Shown in pieces: positions 1 through 9,219 of a stretch of DNA of 64,000 nucleotides. Within the stretch, counting starts at the first letter, position 1, and the number at the start of each line of letters is the position of its first letter. Position numbers and translations under genes: made by a program. The stretch comes from Nocardioides baculatus (lineage in GTDB: Bacteria > Actinomycetota > Actinomycetes > Propionibacteriales > Nocardioidaceae). The notes under the pieces were generated by a model that searched no databases, had not been told where the DNA came from, and worked only from the letters and a program-made list of their open reading frames with translations. The DNA is taken from positions 186,001-250,000 of the forward strand of contig NZ_JAERSG010000005.1 of NCBI RefSeq assembly GCF_016735675.1, read 5' to 3'.

Positions 1-135
1 ACCGCCGAACCCGGACGGGACGCGCCGGGGGAGCGGTTGCTCGCCCGCTGGCCGCACCTGGCGATCGACAACACCGACCTCTCGGCCGACGAGACGGCGG
101 ACCGCGTCCTCGCGTGGCTCGTTACCGGCGGGTAA
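1..135 (+). CDS. C-terminal end of a probable P-loop kinase (partial)
   Basis: An open frame enters from the left edge and ends at TAA 133-135, leaving 44 residues. The tail pattern (a RWP segment, then IDNT, an acidic stretch and a hydrophobic helix) resembles the C-terminus of small P-loop nucleoside or shikimate-kinase-like ATPases, but no catalytic motif lies inside the window, so the family is an inference. Its stop codon overlaps the -10 element of the next gene. Confidence 0.45.
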   Translation, partial: TAEPGRDAPGERLLARWPHLAIDNTDLSADETADRVLAWLVTGG

Positions 136-138
136 CGT
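133..138 (+). promoter_or_regulatory. -10 element of a leaderless promoter (DUF4442 gene)
   Basis: TAACGT is followed by seven bases and then ATG. This spacing puts the expected transcription start at the A of the start codon, and no Shine-Dalgarno sequence is present. The element overlaps the upstream stop codon. Confidence 0.5.
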
Positions 139-145
139 ACGCGGC

Positions 146-616
146 ATGCCTGCCGTCCTGGACCTCTGGAAGAAGACCACCGCGCTGCCGCTGGGCGACC
201 GGATCTTCTCGCTCGCCTTCAGCCAGAAGGCGCCCTACTTCGCCACCATCCGGCCCCGGTTCACCGTGCTCGAGCCCGACCGCGCCGAGCTGGTGATCAC
301 CAAGCGGCGCCGGGTGCACAACCACATCGGCACCGTCCACGCGATCGCGCTGTGCAACGGCCTCGAGGCCGCGATGGGCGCGCTCGCCGAGGCGACGATC
401 CCGCGCGACCGGCGCTGGATCCCTAAGGGCATGGAGGTCGCCTACACCGCCAAGGCCGACTCCGACGTCACCTGCATCGCGGAGACCGACCCGGAGCAGT
501 GGACGCAGGAGATCGGGGAGGGGTACGACCTGCCGGTCCGCGTGCGCGGCGTACGGGCCGACGGAACCGTGGTGGTCGAGGGCGAGATCCGGCTCTGGGT
601 GACCGAGAGGTCCTGA
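146..616 (+). CDS. DUF4442 hot-dog-fold protein
   Basis: This 156-residue protein has the length and layout of the DUF4442 family, which has a thioesterase-like hot-dog fold. The conserved HNHIGTVHAIALCNG segment near residue 57 is the hot-dog helix region carrying the likely substrate-facing residues. The substrate is unknown; acyl-CoA thioesters are a family-level guess. It is a single gene preceded by a leaderless-type -10, and the next gene downstream lies on the other strand. Confidence 0.85.
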   Translation: MPAVLDLWKKTTALPLGDRIFSLAFSQKAPYFATIRPRFTVLEPDRAELVITKRRRVHNHIGTVHAIALCNGLEAAMGALAEATIPRDRRWIPKGMEVAYTAKADSDVTCIAETDPEQWTQEIGEGYDLPVRVRGVRADGTVVVEGEIRLWVTERS

Positions 617-682
617 GCGGAGCGAAGGGCGTCGACGTCTCAAGCACGTCCGAGCTCGCGAGGACGTGACCGCCCGACGGAG

Positions 683-1540
683 CTAGGGCCGCCCGGGGAC
701 CTGCTCGCCGACCATCCCGACCTCGAGCACCTTCTTCTCGCCGACCAGCCGGCGCTGCAGCCACATCGCGATCGCCGTCAGCAGCAGGTTGACGATGACG
801 TAGATCGCCGTGATCACGATGATCGTCGGCACGTGGTTGGCGAACTGCTGGTAGATGGGCTTGGCGATGCGGGTCAGCCCCAGGCCGGCCACGGCGTAGC
901 CCAGGCTGGTGTCCTTCAGCGCGACGACCATCTGGCTGATGATCGCCGGGATCATGATCTTGACCGCCTGCGGAAGCAGCACGATCGTCATGACCTGCGT
1001 CTTGCGCATCCCGATGGCGTACGCCGCCTCGGCCTGGCCGCGCGGCACGGCGTTGATGCCGGCGCGGAAGACCTCCGCGAGCACGGCGCCGTTGTAGAGC
1101 GTGAGGGCGAGGACCACGGACCAGTACGTGCGGCGGCTCAGGGGGTCGAAGTCGCCGAAGACGGTGTAGAAGCAGAAGATCATCAGCATGATGACCGGCA
1201 CGGCCCGGAAGAACTCGACCACGAGCCAGCACGGCCAGCGGACCCACGCGTGGTCCGAGAGCTTGCCGACGCCGAACAGCACGCCGAAGACGACGGCGAG
1301 GATGACGGCGCTGAACGCCATCTGCAGGGTGACCATCAGGCCGTCGACCAGGATGGCCTCGATGTAGCGAGGCGTGAGGAAGGGCTCCCACTTGTCGTAC
1401 TCGAGCTGGCCGGTGGCGTAGAGGCGCCACAGCACGAAGGCGACGCCGGCCACGAGGGCGATCCCGGCGACGATGCTGTAGGTGCGGTGCCGCGCGACCG
1501 TTGCCGGACCGGGTGCGTCGAACAGGACACCGGCGCTCAT
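683..1540 (-). CDS. gluD: Glutamate-type ABC transporter permease GluD
   Basis: This 285-residue inner-membrane permease belongs to the polar amino acid (HisM/GluD) family. A cytoplasmic N-terminal segment of about 25 residues precedes the first membrane helix. The EAA loop that docks on the ATPase is visible as GQAEAAYAIG followed by LLPQA. It is the last gene of the gluBCD group and starts one base after the gluC stop, so the two are surely cotranscribed. With GluC it should form the membrane channel for glutamate or a related acidic amino acid; the substrate is inferred from gene order alone. Confidence 0.93.
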   Translation of the reverse strand: MSAGVLFDAPGPATVARHRTYSIVAGIALVAGVAFVLWRLYATGQLEYDKWEPFLTPRYIEAILVDGLMVTLQMAFSAVILAVVFGVLFGVGKLSDHAWVRWPCWLVVEFFRAVPVIMLMIFCFYTVFGDFDPLSRRTYWSVVLALTLYNGAVLAEVFRAGINAVPRGQAEAAYAIGMRKTQVMTIVLLPQAVKIMIPAIISQMVVALKDTSLGYAVAGLGLTRIAKPIYQQFANHVPTIIVITAIYVIVNLLLTAIAMWLQRRLVGEKKVLEVGMVGEQVPGRP

Positions 1541-1541
1541 G

Positions 1542-2231
1542 TCAGGCCACCTTCCATCGGCGCTCGAGCAGGGTCGAGAGCAACGAGACGATCTCGACGA
1601 GGACGACGTAGCCGAGCGCGAAGGCGACGAAGATGCCCACCCGCTCGTCGGCGTAGTCGTTGGTGAACCCCTTCATCCGGCCCACGGCCTCGATGACACC
1701 GAAGACCCCCGCGATCGAGGTGTTCTTCAGCAGTGCGATGAGGGTGCTGGCCAGCGGCGGGACCGAGGCCCGGAACGCCTGCGGGAGCACGACCTGCGAC
1801 ATGACGCCGCCGAAGGGGAGGCCGATGGCTCGCGCGGCCTCGGCCTGCCCGAGCGGCACGGCGTTGACGCCGGCGCGGATCGCCTCGCAGATGAAGGCCG
1901 CGGTGTAGAGGCTGAGCGCGGCGACGGCGGCGCTGAAGAACGACGTGAAGTCGTAGGGGCCGATGTGGATGTCGACCCAGGTGAAGCGGAGGGTGTCGAA
2001 GATCTTGGGCGCGCCGAGCTGGAAGAACAGGAAGATCATGACGAGCGGGGTGTTGCGGACGAGGGTGACGTAGGCCGTGCCGAAGGTGCGCAGCACCGAG
2101 ACGGGACCGACCCGCATCGCTGCCAGCACGGTGCCGAGCACCAGCGCGAGCACGGCCGACACGAGGAACAGGAAGACCGTGTAGCCGAAGGCCTTGAAGT
2201 ACAGGTCGAGGTTGTCCAGGACGGCGCTCAC
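1542..2231 (-). CDS. gluC: Glutamate-type ABC transporter permease GluC
   Basis: This polar amino acid permease has 229 residues when started at GTG 2231, which follows a clear GAGAGGAG ribosome site. An in-frame ATG at 2270 would add 13 residues but has no comparable site. Several membrane helices and the EAA loop (GQAEAARAIG, then VLPQA) are visible. It lies between gluB and gluD in one operon and would pair with GluD as the heteromeric channel. Its closest relation within the window is GluD itself. Confidence 0.92.
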   Translation of the reverse strand: MSAVLDNLDLYFKAFGYTVFLFLVSAVLALVLGTVLAAMRVGPVSVLRTFGTAYVTLVRNTPLVMIFLFFQLGAPKIFDTLRFTWVDIHIGPYDFTSFFSAAVAALSLYTAAFICEAIRAGVNAVPLGQAEAARAIGLPFGGVMSQVVLPQAFRASVPPLASTLIALLKNTSIAGVFGVIEAVGRMKGFTNDYADERVGIFVAFALGYVVLVEIVSLLSTLLERRWKVA

Positions 2232-2308
2232 GCCACTCCTCTCAGGGGGATTCCCGAACCGGGCCGGCATCAGCGCCGGGCCCGGTCCGGGAGGGATCGA
2301 TCAGGTGA

Positions 2309-3202
2309 TCAGGACTCGCAGGCGTCCATCTCGGGGAGCTCGGGCACGTCGACGCCCGAGGGGCCGAGCGTGGCGTTGAAGGCCTCCTCGTAGGTGCCGT
2401 CGTCGTAGGCCTCCGTGATCGTGTCGACGATCCACTGGCACATCTCCGGGTAGTCCTGCGAGTAGCCGACGCCGATGCGCTCCTCGGAGAACTCGTCGCC
2501 CACGACCTTCAGGTCGCCCTCGTTCTGCGCGGCGTAGCCGGCGAGGATCGTGCCGTCGGTCGACATGGCCGACACTGTCCCGTCGAGCACCTTCTCCACG
2601 CACTCGGAGTAGGTGTCGAAGCCGACCGGCTTCGCGCCCTCGGCCTCGACGTTGTCGAGTGAGGTCGAGCCGGTCACCGAGCAGACCTCCTCGCCCTCGA
2701 CGTCTGCCACGGACTCGATGTCGGAGTCGGCCGCGACCAGCAGCTGCTGACCGGTCACGAGGTAGGGGCCGGCCTGGCCGACGACCTGGCGCCGCTCGTC
2801 GGTGATGGAGTACGACGCCAGCACGAGGTCGACGGTGCCGTCCTCGAGGAACGGCTCGCGGTTGTCGGAGATCGTCTCGACGTACTTCACCTTCGAGGTG
2901 TCGTTGGGGTCGATGCCGAGGCTGGCGACGAGCACCTTCGCCATCTCGACGTCGAACCCGGTCGGGATGTCGGAGGCAGCGTCCTTGAAGCCCAGGCCGG
3001 GCTGGTCGTACTTGACGCCCACATTGATCGTGCCGGCGTCGGCGAGCTCCTTCATGCGCGTGCCGTCGTCGAAGCTCGAGGCCGCGTCGTCGGCGACCTC
3101 GACGTCCGGGCCGTCGGTCTCCTCGCCCGCGTCGCCGCAGGCAGCGAGCGACAGGGCCAACCCCGCCGTGGCGATGATCGCCTTGGTCCTGGTGAATCTC
3201 AT
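2309..3202 (-). CDS. gluB: Glutamate-binding lipoprotein GluB
   Basis: This 297-residue extracellular solute-binding protein is of family 3 (PBPb fold). The N-terminus is a lipoprotein signal with lipobox LAAC, so the mature protein should be lipid-anchored at the cysteine near residue 22. The start ATG 3202 follows AAGGAG at good spacing. Acidic linkers follow the anchor. It captures the amino acid outside the cell and hands it to GluC/GluD. It lies downstream of gluA, separated by about 107 bases that may hold a separate promoter. Confidence 0.93.
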   Translation of the reverse strand: MRFTRTKAIIATAGLALSLAACGDAGEETDGPDVEVADDAASSFDDGTRMKELADAGTINVGVKYDQPGLGFKDAASDIPTGFDVEMAKVLVASLGIDPNDTSKVKYVETISDNREPFLEDGTVDLVLASYSITDERRQVVGQAGPYLVTGQQLLVAADSDIESVADVEGEEVCSVTGSTSLDNVEAEGAKPVGFDTYSECVEKVLDGTVSAMSTDGTILAGYAAQNEGDLKVVGDEFSEERIGVGYSQDYPEMCQWIVDTITEAYDDGTYEEAFNATLGPSGVDVPELPEMDACES

Positions 3203-3309
3203 CCTTGCTCTCCTTCTGTTGGCGGCCCGAGGCCGTCTGGGGGTGTCTGGGGATGGAGTGGTGCTGTGTTCCCGAGTCTGTGTGGGTCGTGCTGGCGGGG
3301 CGTACGGGG

Positions 3310-4086
3310 TCAGTGCTTGAGGATCTTGCCGAGGAAGTCCTTGGCCCGGTCCGAGGTCGGGTTCGTGAAGAACTCCTCGGGGGTGTTCTCCTCGACGATC
3401 GCGCCGTCGGCCATGAACACGACGCGGTGCGCGGCGGTGCGGGCGAAGCCCATCTCGTGGGTGACGACGATCATCGTCATGCCCTGCTCGGCGAGGTCGA
3501 TCATCACGTCGAGGACCTCCTTGATCATCTCCGGGTCGAGCGCGGAGGTCGGCTCGTCGAAGAGCATCACCTTCGGCTCCATCGCCAGTGCACGGGCGAT
3601 CGCGACCCGCTGCTGCTGGCCGCCGGAGAGCTGGGCGGGGTACTTCTCGGCCTGGTGGCCGACGCCGACCCGGTCGAGCAGCTCGCGCGCCTTCTTCTCC
3701 GCCGCCTCCTTCTTCTCCCCGCGGACCTTGATCGGGCCGAGCGTGACGTTCTCGAGGATCGTCTTGTGGGCGAAGAGGTTGAAGCTCTGGAAGACCATCC
3801 CGACCTCGGCGCGCAGCGCGGCGAGGGCCTTGCCCTCCTGCGGCAGCGGCTGGCCGTCGAGGGTGATCGTGCCCTCGTCGATCGTCTCGAGTCGGTTGAT
3901 CGTGCGGCACAGCGTCGACTTGCCCGAGCCGGACGGGCCGATGACCACGACGACCTCGCCGCGCTTGACGGTGAGGTCGATGTCCTTGAGGGCGTGGAGC
4001 TGGCCGAAGTGCTTCTGCACGTCGCTCAGCACGACGAGGGGCTCGCCCCGGGTGGCCGTGACGGATCCCGATTCCTGCGCGGTCAT
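3310..4086 (-). CDS. gluA: Glutamate-type ABC transporter ATPase GluA
   Basis: This 258-residue ABC ATPase has Walker [10 protein letters not shown] (about residues 50-58), signature LSGGQQQR, Walker [14 protein letters not shown] and a switch histidine in VVTHEMGF. It energises import through GluC/GluD. The start at 4086 has no Shine-Dalgarno; on its strand TAGGTT lies six bases upstream, the spacing of a leaderless transcript. A 29-base palindrome lies just upstream and could be an operator. Confidence 0.95.
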   Translation of the reverse strand: MTAQESGSVTATRGEPLVVLSDVQKHFGQLHALKDIDLTVKRGEVVVVIGPSGSGKSTLCRTINRLETIDEGTITLDGQPLPQEGKALAALRAEVGMVFQSFNLFAHKTILENVTLGPIKVRGEKKEAAEKKARELLDRVGVGHQAEKYPAQLSGGQQQRVAIARALAMEPKVMLFDEPTSALDPEMIKEVLDVMIDLAEQGMTMIVVTHEMGFARTAAHRVVFMADGAIVEENTPEEFFTNPTSDRAKDFLGKILKH

Positions 4087-4092
4087 AGGCGC

Positions 4093-4098
4093 AACCTA
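4093..4098 (-). promoter_or_regulatory. -10 element of a leaderless promoter (gluA)
   Basis: Read on the minus strand, TAGGTT is followed by six bases and then the gluA ATG at 4086. No ribosome site lies between, which suggests a leaderless message. Confidence 0.45.
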
Positions 4099-4111
4099 TC
4101 GGCAGGTGGCC

Positions 4112-4140
4112 CGTCCGGGCCATGTCGCATGGCCCGAACG
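4112..4140. promoter_or_regulatory. 29-base palindrome upstream of gluA (candidate operator)
   Basis: CGGGCCATG and CATGGCCCG form a perfect 9-base inverted repeat around a 3-base centre, with three more pairs outside one mismatch. It lies between the gluA start and the stop of the upstream gene. No T tract follows in the reading direction, so an operator seems more likely than a terminator. Confidence 0.45.
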
Positions 4141-4145
4141 GACCA

Positions 4146-4643
4146 TCACAGATGCGTGACGATTCCCGCCTCGGGGTCCCAGCGCCGCAGCGTGGCCAGG
4201 GTGAGCGTCACGTCCGCGTGCCCGAGCACCTCCAGCGCAGCGGGTACGTCGACCCGCCTGACGCGGCGGGCCAGGGTGACGTGCGGCAGCCAGCCGGCGT
4301 GCTGCACGTCCGTCAGTCCGGAGCGCAGGTCGAGCACTGCGCGGACCAGCGCGTCGGGCACGTCGAGCAGGCGGACGATCGACACTTTGGCCCCGCCGAG
4401 CAGCCCGATCCCTCCGATCCGGGCCTCGGTGGGCAGCAGTGGGGCGACGAGGTCACGGGCCTGCTGCTCGTCCTCGGCGGCCAGCGCCGGGGCGGCGACC
4501 ACCGTGACGTGCGGGCTGTTGGTGGCACCGCGGTGGTCCAGCTGGGACGGGAGCCCGGCGTCGTGCAGCGCCTGCCAGTCTCGGCGTACGACGTCACTCC
4601 CGGCATCGTCCGGCAGCAGCTCGATCGCGTGCAGTCGGGGCAT
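4146..4643 (-). CDS. thpR: 2H phosphoesterase, RNA 2',3'-cyclic phosphodiesterase / 2'-5' RNA ligase family
   Basis: This 165-residue protein of the 2H superfamily has both diagnostic HxT motifs, HVTV near residue 46 and HVTL near residue 121. Family members open 2',3'-cyclic phosphates on RNA or act as 2'-5' ligases; the true substrate cannot be told here. The start ATG 4643 is preceded at six bases by TAGGCT on the minus strand, so a leaderless message is likely. The leader region overlaps the decayed GH16 fragment. Confidence 0.82.
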   Translation of the reverse strand: MPRLHAIELLPDDAGSDVVRRDWQALHDAGLPSQLDHRGATNSPHVTVVAAPALAAEDEQQARDLVAPLLPTEARIGGIGLLGGAKVSIVRLLDVPDALVRAVLDLRSGLTDVQHAGWLPHVTLARRVRRVDVPAALEVLGHADVTLTLATLRRWDPEAGIVTHL

Positions 4644-4659
4644 GGGGTGAGCCTAGGTC

Positions 4660-4845
4660 CGGCACGACCAGGAGGTGCTCGACGTCCTCGACCACCTCGT
4701 AGTCGCAGGTGAGCACCGAGCGCACGATGCGCTGCCGGGGCAGCTCCACGCCCCTCCGCTCGCGGTGGTGCTCCTCGCCGTCGACGCCGAAGACCCGCTC
4801 CCACGCGGTCCACTCGACCGAGTAGACGTGCGCGGTGGCGCTCAT
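4660..4845 (-). pseudogene. Decayed C-terminal fragment of a GH16 glycoside hydrolase
   Basis: The minus-strand frame encodes HVYSVEWTAWERVFGVDGEE and a DYE segment. It aligns without gaps to HVFSVEWTPREYVFRVDGRE and its DYE segment in the intact GH16 gene starting 150 bases away. Only the last quarter of the catalytic domain is present; the EIDVME active site is absent and the tail is scrambled. It reads as a relic of a tandem duplication or of an older hydrolase gene. Confidence 0.75.
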
Positions 4846-4996
4846 CGCGCGACCCGTCGCCCGAAGGTGGTCCCCCACAGTGGTGTCGTCACGAGATCCC
4901 CCCGGATGCCCGTCGTTGTTACTCTCTCGTTGGTCAAACGTTGCTCTTGTGGAGAAGTTACGGGCCCGCTGGGAGCACGCCGTCGCAGCGGTTCGG

Positions 4997-6268
4997 TCAG
5001 CGGACCGTGCGACGCCCGCTCGAGGTGCGTGAGGCCGATGCCGACGCGGCGTCGAAGACCCGCACCCAGTCGACCTGGGCGGTGTCGCCCAGCTCGTCCG
5101 ACGTCAGCTCGGCGAGCTCGTAGTCCGAGGTGAGGTTCGACAGCACCAGGTACTGCTGGGCCTGGGAGACCGCGGTCTGCTCGCGGTAGTACTCACGACC
5201 GTCGACGCGGAAGACGTACTCCCGGGGGGTCCACTCGACCGAGAACACGTGGAACTCGTCCCACCAGTCGTTCCGCTTGGCGAGGATGCGTCGGGCGGCG
5301 GGAACGGGGTCGCCGAGGCTGACCTTGTTCCAGCCGGCCTGGTAGTAGTGGATGCTCGAGCTGATGGTCTCGGTGCCCCGGCCGTTGTCGCCGAAGAACT
5401 CCATCACGTCGATCTCGGCCCCCGCGGCGGGGTCGCCGTCGGCGTACACCGTGCCGGCGGGAAGCATCCAGAAGCCCGAGTGCATCCCCTTGGCGCGCTG
5501 CGGCTTGATGCGGGCAGCGACGATGCCGTGCTGGAAGAGCCGCGTGTGCTCGGTGGCCACCTGGCTGTTGAGGAGGTACGGGCTGGTGCCCGAGGTGGTA
5601 CCGGCCGCTCGCGTGGAGGTGTAGGCGCACGGGGTCCCCGCGAGAGCGGGGTCGAGGGCGACGCCGAGGTGCAGCACGCCGCCGCTGACCCGTCGGGCGC
5701 TGGGGTCGGTGCGCGCGCAGGTCCGCGGGGCGTAGACGCTCTCGTGCTCGCGCTTCTGGTCGTTCCACACCGTGGCGTCGAGGGTGGTGCCGGAGAAGGT
5801 GTCCTCGAACGACGCCCGCCACCGCTTCGTCGCCACCGCGCCGGTCACCCAGGTGCGGCCGCTGCTGGCCGTGCGGGCGCGGTAGGTCCCGGGCGCCGGC
5901 GCGAAGGAGGCGGACCCCCAGCCGTCCTCGAGCGCGGTCGAGACCGGCTTCCAGCCGCGCCGCGTCTGCCGCTCGAGCGTGACGATGCTCCCGGGCGCGG
6001 CGGGGGTGAAGGTGGCGACCAGGGTGCCGGCGTCCGAGGGGGCCGCAGGTGCGGTTCCCGGCTGCACGATCGGGGGCAGGGAGACGAGGGTGCCGCGGAC
6101 GTCCGCCTTCCGCGCGCCCGGACGGTGCTTCTGGGCCGCGTCGGCGCTCGCGCTCGTCCCGGCGAGCAACAGCACGGTAACAACAGAGAGGATCACCGCG
6201 CGGAAAGTAGGGTGAGCAGCCCTCTCGACACACGTATCCGTCGCACCGTGGGTCCTTGAGCTGCGCAT
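4997..6268 (-). CDS. Secreted family-16 glycoside hydrolase (endo-beta-glucanase type)
   Basis: This 423-residue protein has an N-terminal signal or anchor helix at about residues 22-44, a beta-sandwich module at about 55-145, and a GH16 catalytic domain from about 153. The GH16 active-site signature EIDVME is at residues 285-290, with the two glutamates as nucleophile and acid/base. Laminarin-like beta-1,3-glucan is the commonest substrate for actinobacterial members, but specificity is not readable here. The start ATG 6268 follows GGGAG. Beside it lies a decayed copy of its C-terminus. Confidence 0.88.
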   Translation of the reverse strand: MRSSRTHGATDTCVERAAHPTFRAVILSVVTVLLLAGTSASADAAQKHRPGARKADVRGTLVSLPPIVQPGTAPAAPSDAGTLVATFTPAAPGSIVTLERQTRRGWKPVSTALEDGWGSASFAPAPGTYRARTASSGRTWVTGAVATKRWRASFEDTFSGTTLDATVWNDQKREHESVYAPRTCARTDPSARRVSGGVLHLGVALDPALAGTPCAYTSTRAAGTTSGTSPYLLNSQVATEHTRLFQHGIVAARIKPQRAKGMHSGFWMLPAGTVYADGDPAAGAEIDVMEFFGDNGRGTETISSSIHYYQAGWNKVSLGDPVPAARRILAKRNDWWDEFHVFSVEWTPREYVFRVDGREYYREQTAVSQAQQYLVLSNLTSDYELAELTSDELGDTAQVDWVRVFDAASASASRTSSGRRTVR

Positions 6269-6572
6269 GTCGCGTCTCCCGTTACCGTCTGGGGGGACCC
6301 AGGAGGCTGAATGCCGCCTGAGTGTTACCGGTCTGTTGATCTGAGGGAGACCTTGCGGGAAAAAATGGCAGAAATAGGTAAACCGTTGACAACTGGTGTG
6401 AACAGGTCAGGGCCCATGGCCCCATCGGCCCATGGCGGCGTGGTCAGAAAGGGCCACGCGGGCCATGGATCGCGGGACTAGTCCTCACCCTTCGGGCGCC
6501 TCGTCGACCTCGCGGGCGCGTCGAGTGCGGATTCCGTCGGCGCCCGGCGACCGCCGTACGCTGGATCCCGCC
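6269..6572. promoter_or_regulatory. Divergent intergenic region with repeated GGCCCATGGC motifs
   Basis: This 304-base gap separates the GH16 gene and miaB. The palindromic 10-mer GGCCCATGGC occurs at 6411-6420 and 6427-6436, with a third related GGCCATGG at 6461-6468. An A-rich patch (6360-6375) and a TTGACA (6385-6390) lie beside them. The same GGCCATG half-site forms the palindrome upstream of gluA. Binding by a regulator is plausible but unproven. TACGCT at 6557-6562, ten bases before the miaB ATG, is a possible -10. Confidence 0.4.
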
Positions 6573-8087
6573 ATGAGCACCGTTTCCGACAGCCCCGCCG
6601 ACGCCGCTGTGCGCACCTACGAGGTCAAGACCCACGGGTGCCAGATGAACGTCCACGACTCCGAGCGCCTCGCGGGGCTGCTGGAGGACGCGGGCTACGT
6701 CCGGGCGAGCGGCAGCCAGGCCGACGTCGTCGTGCTCAACACGTGCGCGGTCCGGGAGAACGCGGACAACAAGCTCTACGGCAACCTCGGCCAGCTCGCG
6801 TCCGTGAAGGCCGCGACCCCCGGGATGCAGATCGCCGTCGGCGGCTGCCTGGCGCAGAAGGACCGCGAGACGATCACCTCACGCGCGCCCTGGGTCGACG
6901 TCGTCTTCGGCACCCACAACATCGGTTCGCTGCCGGTGCTGCTGGAGCGGGCGCGGATCGCCGAGGAGGCGCAGGTCGAGATCCTCGAGTCCCTGTCGGT
7001 CTTCCCCTCGACGCTGCCGACGCGGCGCGAGTCGGCGTACGCCGCCTGGGTGTCGGTGTCGGTCGGGTGCAACAACACCTGCACGTTCTGCATCGTCCCG
7101 GCGCTGCGCGGCAAGGAGAAGGACCGCCGGCCCGGCGAGATCCTCGCCGAGATCGAGGCGCTCGTCGCCGAGGGCGTCACCGAGATCACCTTGCTGGGCC
7201 AGAACGTCAACGCCTACGGCGTGGAGTTCGGCGACCGGCAGGCGTTCTCCCAGCTCTTGCGCGCCTGCGGGTCGATCGAGGGCCTGGAGCGGGTGCGCTT
7301 CACCTCGCCGCACCCGGCCGAGTTCACCGACGACGTGATCGAGGCGATGGCGGAGACGCCCAACGTGATGCCGTCGCTGCACATGCCGCTGCAGTCGGGC
7401 TCGGATGCGGTCCTGCGCGCGATGAAGCGCTCCTACCGGCAGTCGAAGTTCCTCGGGATCATCGACCGGGTGCGCGCCGCGATCCCCGACGCCGCGATCA
7501 CGACCGACATCATCGTCGGCTTCCCCGGCGAGACCGAGGAGGACTTCCAGGCCACCCTCGACGTCGTCCGCGCCGCGCGCTTCTCGTCGGCCTTCACCTT
7601 CCAGTACTCCAAGCGCCCCGGCACGCCCGCCGCCGTCCTCGAGGACCAGATCGCGCCCGACGTGGTCAAGGACCGCTACCTCCGCCTCGCCGCCGTCGTC
7701 GACGAGATCGCGTGGGAGGAGAACAAGGCGCTCGTCGGTCGCACGCTCGAGCTGATGGTGTCGGAGGGCGAGGGCCGCAAGGATCTCGAGACCAAGCGGC
7801 TCTCCGGCCGTGCGCCGGACAACCGGCTCGTGCACTTCTCGGCCGACTTCTCCGGCCTGTCCGACTCCTCCGTCCGGCCGGGCGACATGGTCACCGTCGA
7901 GGTCACCTACGCCGCCCCCCACCACCTCGTCGCCGACGGCCCCGTCCTCGCCGTCCGCCGCACCCGTGCGGGCGATGCCTGGGAGCGCCGAACGTCCGCC
8001 CCGTCCGCGCCCAACGGCGTGGGTCTCGGCATGCCGACGGTCGGGGTCCCCGCGCCCCTGCCGCCGGCTGCCCCTGCCTGCGGCTGA
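6573..8087 (+). CDS. miaB: tRNA-2-methylthio-N6-dimethylallyladenosine synthase MiaB
   Basis: This 504-residue radical-SAM methylthiotransferase adds the 2-methylthio group to i6A37 of tRNAs reading UNN codons. The N-terminal cluster cysteines are C23, C58 and C92; the radical-SAM CxxxCxxC is C166, C170, C173. A TRAM domain lies near residues 385-450. The C-terminus has a proline-rich extension of about 40 residues. ATG 6573 was chosen because the family begins just before the [12 protein letters not shown] block. Its substrate-making partner miaA lies at 10.5 kb, with unrelated genes between. Confidence 0.96.
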   Translation: MSTVSDSPADAAVRTYEVKTHGCQMNVHDSERLAGLLEDAGYVRASGSQADVVVLNTCAVRENADNKLYGNLGQLASVKAATPGMQIAVGGCLAQKDRETITSRAPWVDVVFGTHNIGSLPVLLERARIAEEAQVEILESLSVFPSTLPTRRESAYAAWVSVSVGCNNTCTFCIVPALRGKEKDRRPGEILAEIEALVAEGVTEITLLGQNVNAYGVEFGDRQAFSQLLRACGSIEGLERVRFTSPHPAEFTDDVIEAMAETPNVMPSLHMPLQSGSDAVLRAMKRSYRQSKFLGIIDRVRAAIPDAAITTDIIVGFPGETEEDFQATLDVVRAARFSSAFTFQYSKRPGTPAAVLEDQIAPDVVKDRYLRLAAVVDEIAWEENKALVGRTLELMVSEGEGRKDLETKRLSGRAPDNRLVHFSADFSGLSDSSVRPGDMVTVEVTYAAPHHLVADGPVLAVRRTRAGDAWERRTSAPSAPNGVGLGMPTVGVPAPLPPAAPACG

Positions 8088-8100
8088 CCTTTTCCCTTTG

Positions 8101-8178
8101 TCGGAGTCCCCGCCTGTGCGGGGACTCCGACCACAGTGCGGTGATCCTGGTGCGGCAGCCGCACCACAGTGACCGCAC
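8101..8178. repeat. Compound palindromic repeat, copy 1 (bidirectional terminator)
   Basis: Two hairpins lie side by side between convergent gene ends. TCGGAGTCCCCGC and its exact complement make a 13-base stem with loop CTGT (8101-8130). A second stem (8136-8178) has outer arms GTGCGGT/ACCGCAC and inner arms TGGTGCGGC/GCCGCACCA. Related copies occur at 9.2, 22.7 and 30.6 kb. Confidence 0.8.
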
Positions 8179-8187
8179 AAGCGACGT

Positions 8188-9154
8188 TCAGCCGGCGAGG
8201 CGGTCCGTCTCCGGGCACTGCGGACAGAGGGTGAGCACGCCGTGCCACCCGCGTACCTCGAGGAGCCGCCCGACCCTGGTTGCCGTCGTGCACGGACGGC
8301 CGAACACCTGCCCCCAGCCCAGGCGCACGGTCCCGAGCCGCTCCACCGCGGCGTCGATCGCGGTCGAGGTCGGCGTCGCGCTGAGCAGCGCGGTCGTGCC
8401 ACATCCGTCCATCGAGCTCGACCAGCTGGTCGTACGCGTCGTAGGCCACGTCGCGGTAGACCGGCCCCCGGCTCGACCCGAGGGCCTGCCGGCGGCCGGT
8501 CGGCAGGCCGTGCGGCCGTTCGACGAGGGTGAGGTAGCCGTGCTCGAGGACCGAGCACGTTCCGTGCTGCAGGTCGGCCACCACGCCGGTGAGGAACTCG
8601 CGCCGGGGGACCCGGGCCCGCGCATCCAGTGCTGCGCTGATGCGCGCTGCCTGCGTGCGCCGGGCCTGGATCGCGTCCGCGAGGACCGAGATGGCGCCGA
8701 AGTCGTCGGGCTCGCGAGCGGCGACGTCGATCAGCGCCTCCTCGATCCGTACGCGTGGCGGGCTGGTGTTCCACATGACCCGCTCGTGGAACCCGCTGGT
8801 CCGGTGCAGGCGGTACCCGGCGGTAGGCACCCGCGCATGGCGATCGCGATCCACCGCGAGGTGGATGACCGAGTCGTCGGACGCAGCGCGGCCGGGTCCG
8901 TCCGCGGCGCGGAGTGCGCTCTCACGGGTCAGCGCCGCCGGCCACACCAGGTGTACGCCGACCCACGCCCGCTGCAGCCAGGTGAGCTCCCCGGTGTGGT
9001 TGACGTACACCCCGTCGTGGACGCGAACCAGGTCGCGCCGTCGGATCAGGCGCTGGAGGTCGTACGGCGCCATCTGCGCGTCGCCGTTGAGCTGGCGACG
9101 GGAGATGACGCCGGACTGGAGCGAGATGAGGTCGGCGTACGCCTTGAGGTCCAT
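8188..9154 (-). pseudogene. AbiEi-antitoxin-like / DUF559-type protein, frameshifted
   Basis: The N-terminal 50 residues are a winged-helix domain of the AbiEi antitoxin type. The C-terminus is a DUF559/Vsr-like nuclease-fold region with VELDGRMWHDR followed by an alternating RDADLDRD segment. The frame starting at ATG 9154 stays in register to about 8360. The conserved ending (AAVERLGTVRLGWGQVFGRP, to the TGA at 8188) is in another frame. One extra base or two missing bases near 8355-8365 would explain it. Whether this is a real lesion or a sequencing error cannot be judged here. Confidence 0.75.
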
Positions 9155-9219
9155 CCCTCATGCTCGGCGGCGCTCCGGGGCGCCCGCCAGAGGCCGTGCC
9201 GCGCCTGTGGAGAAGCACT

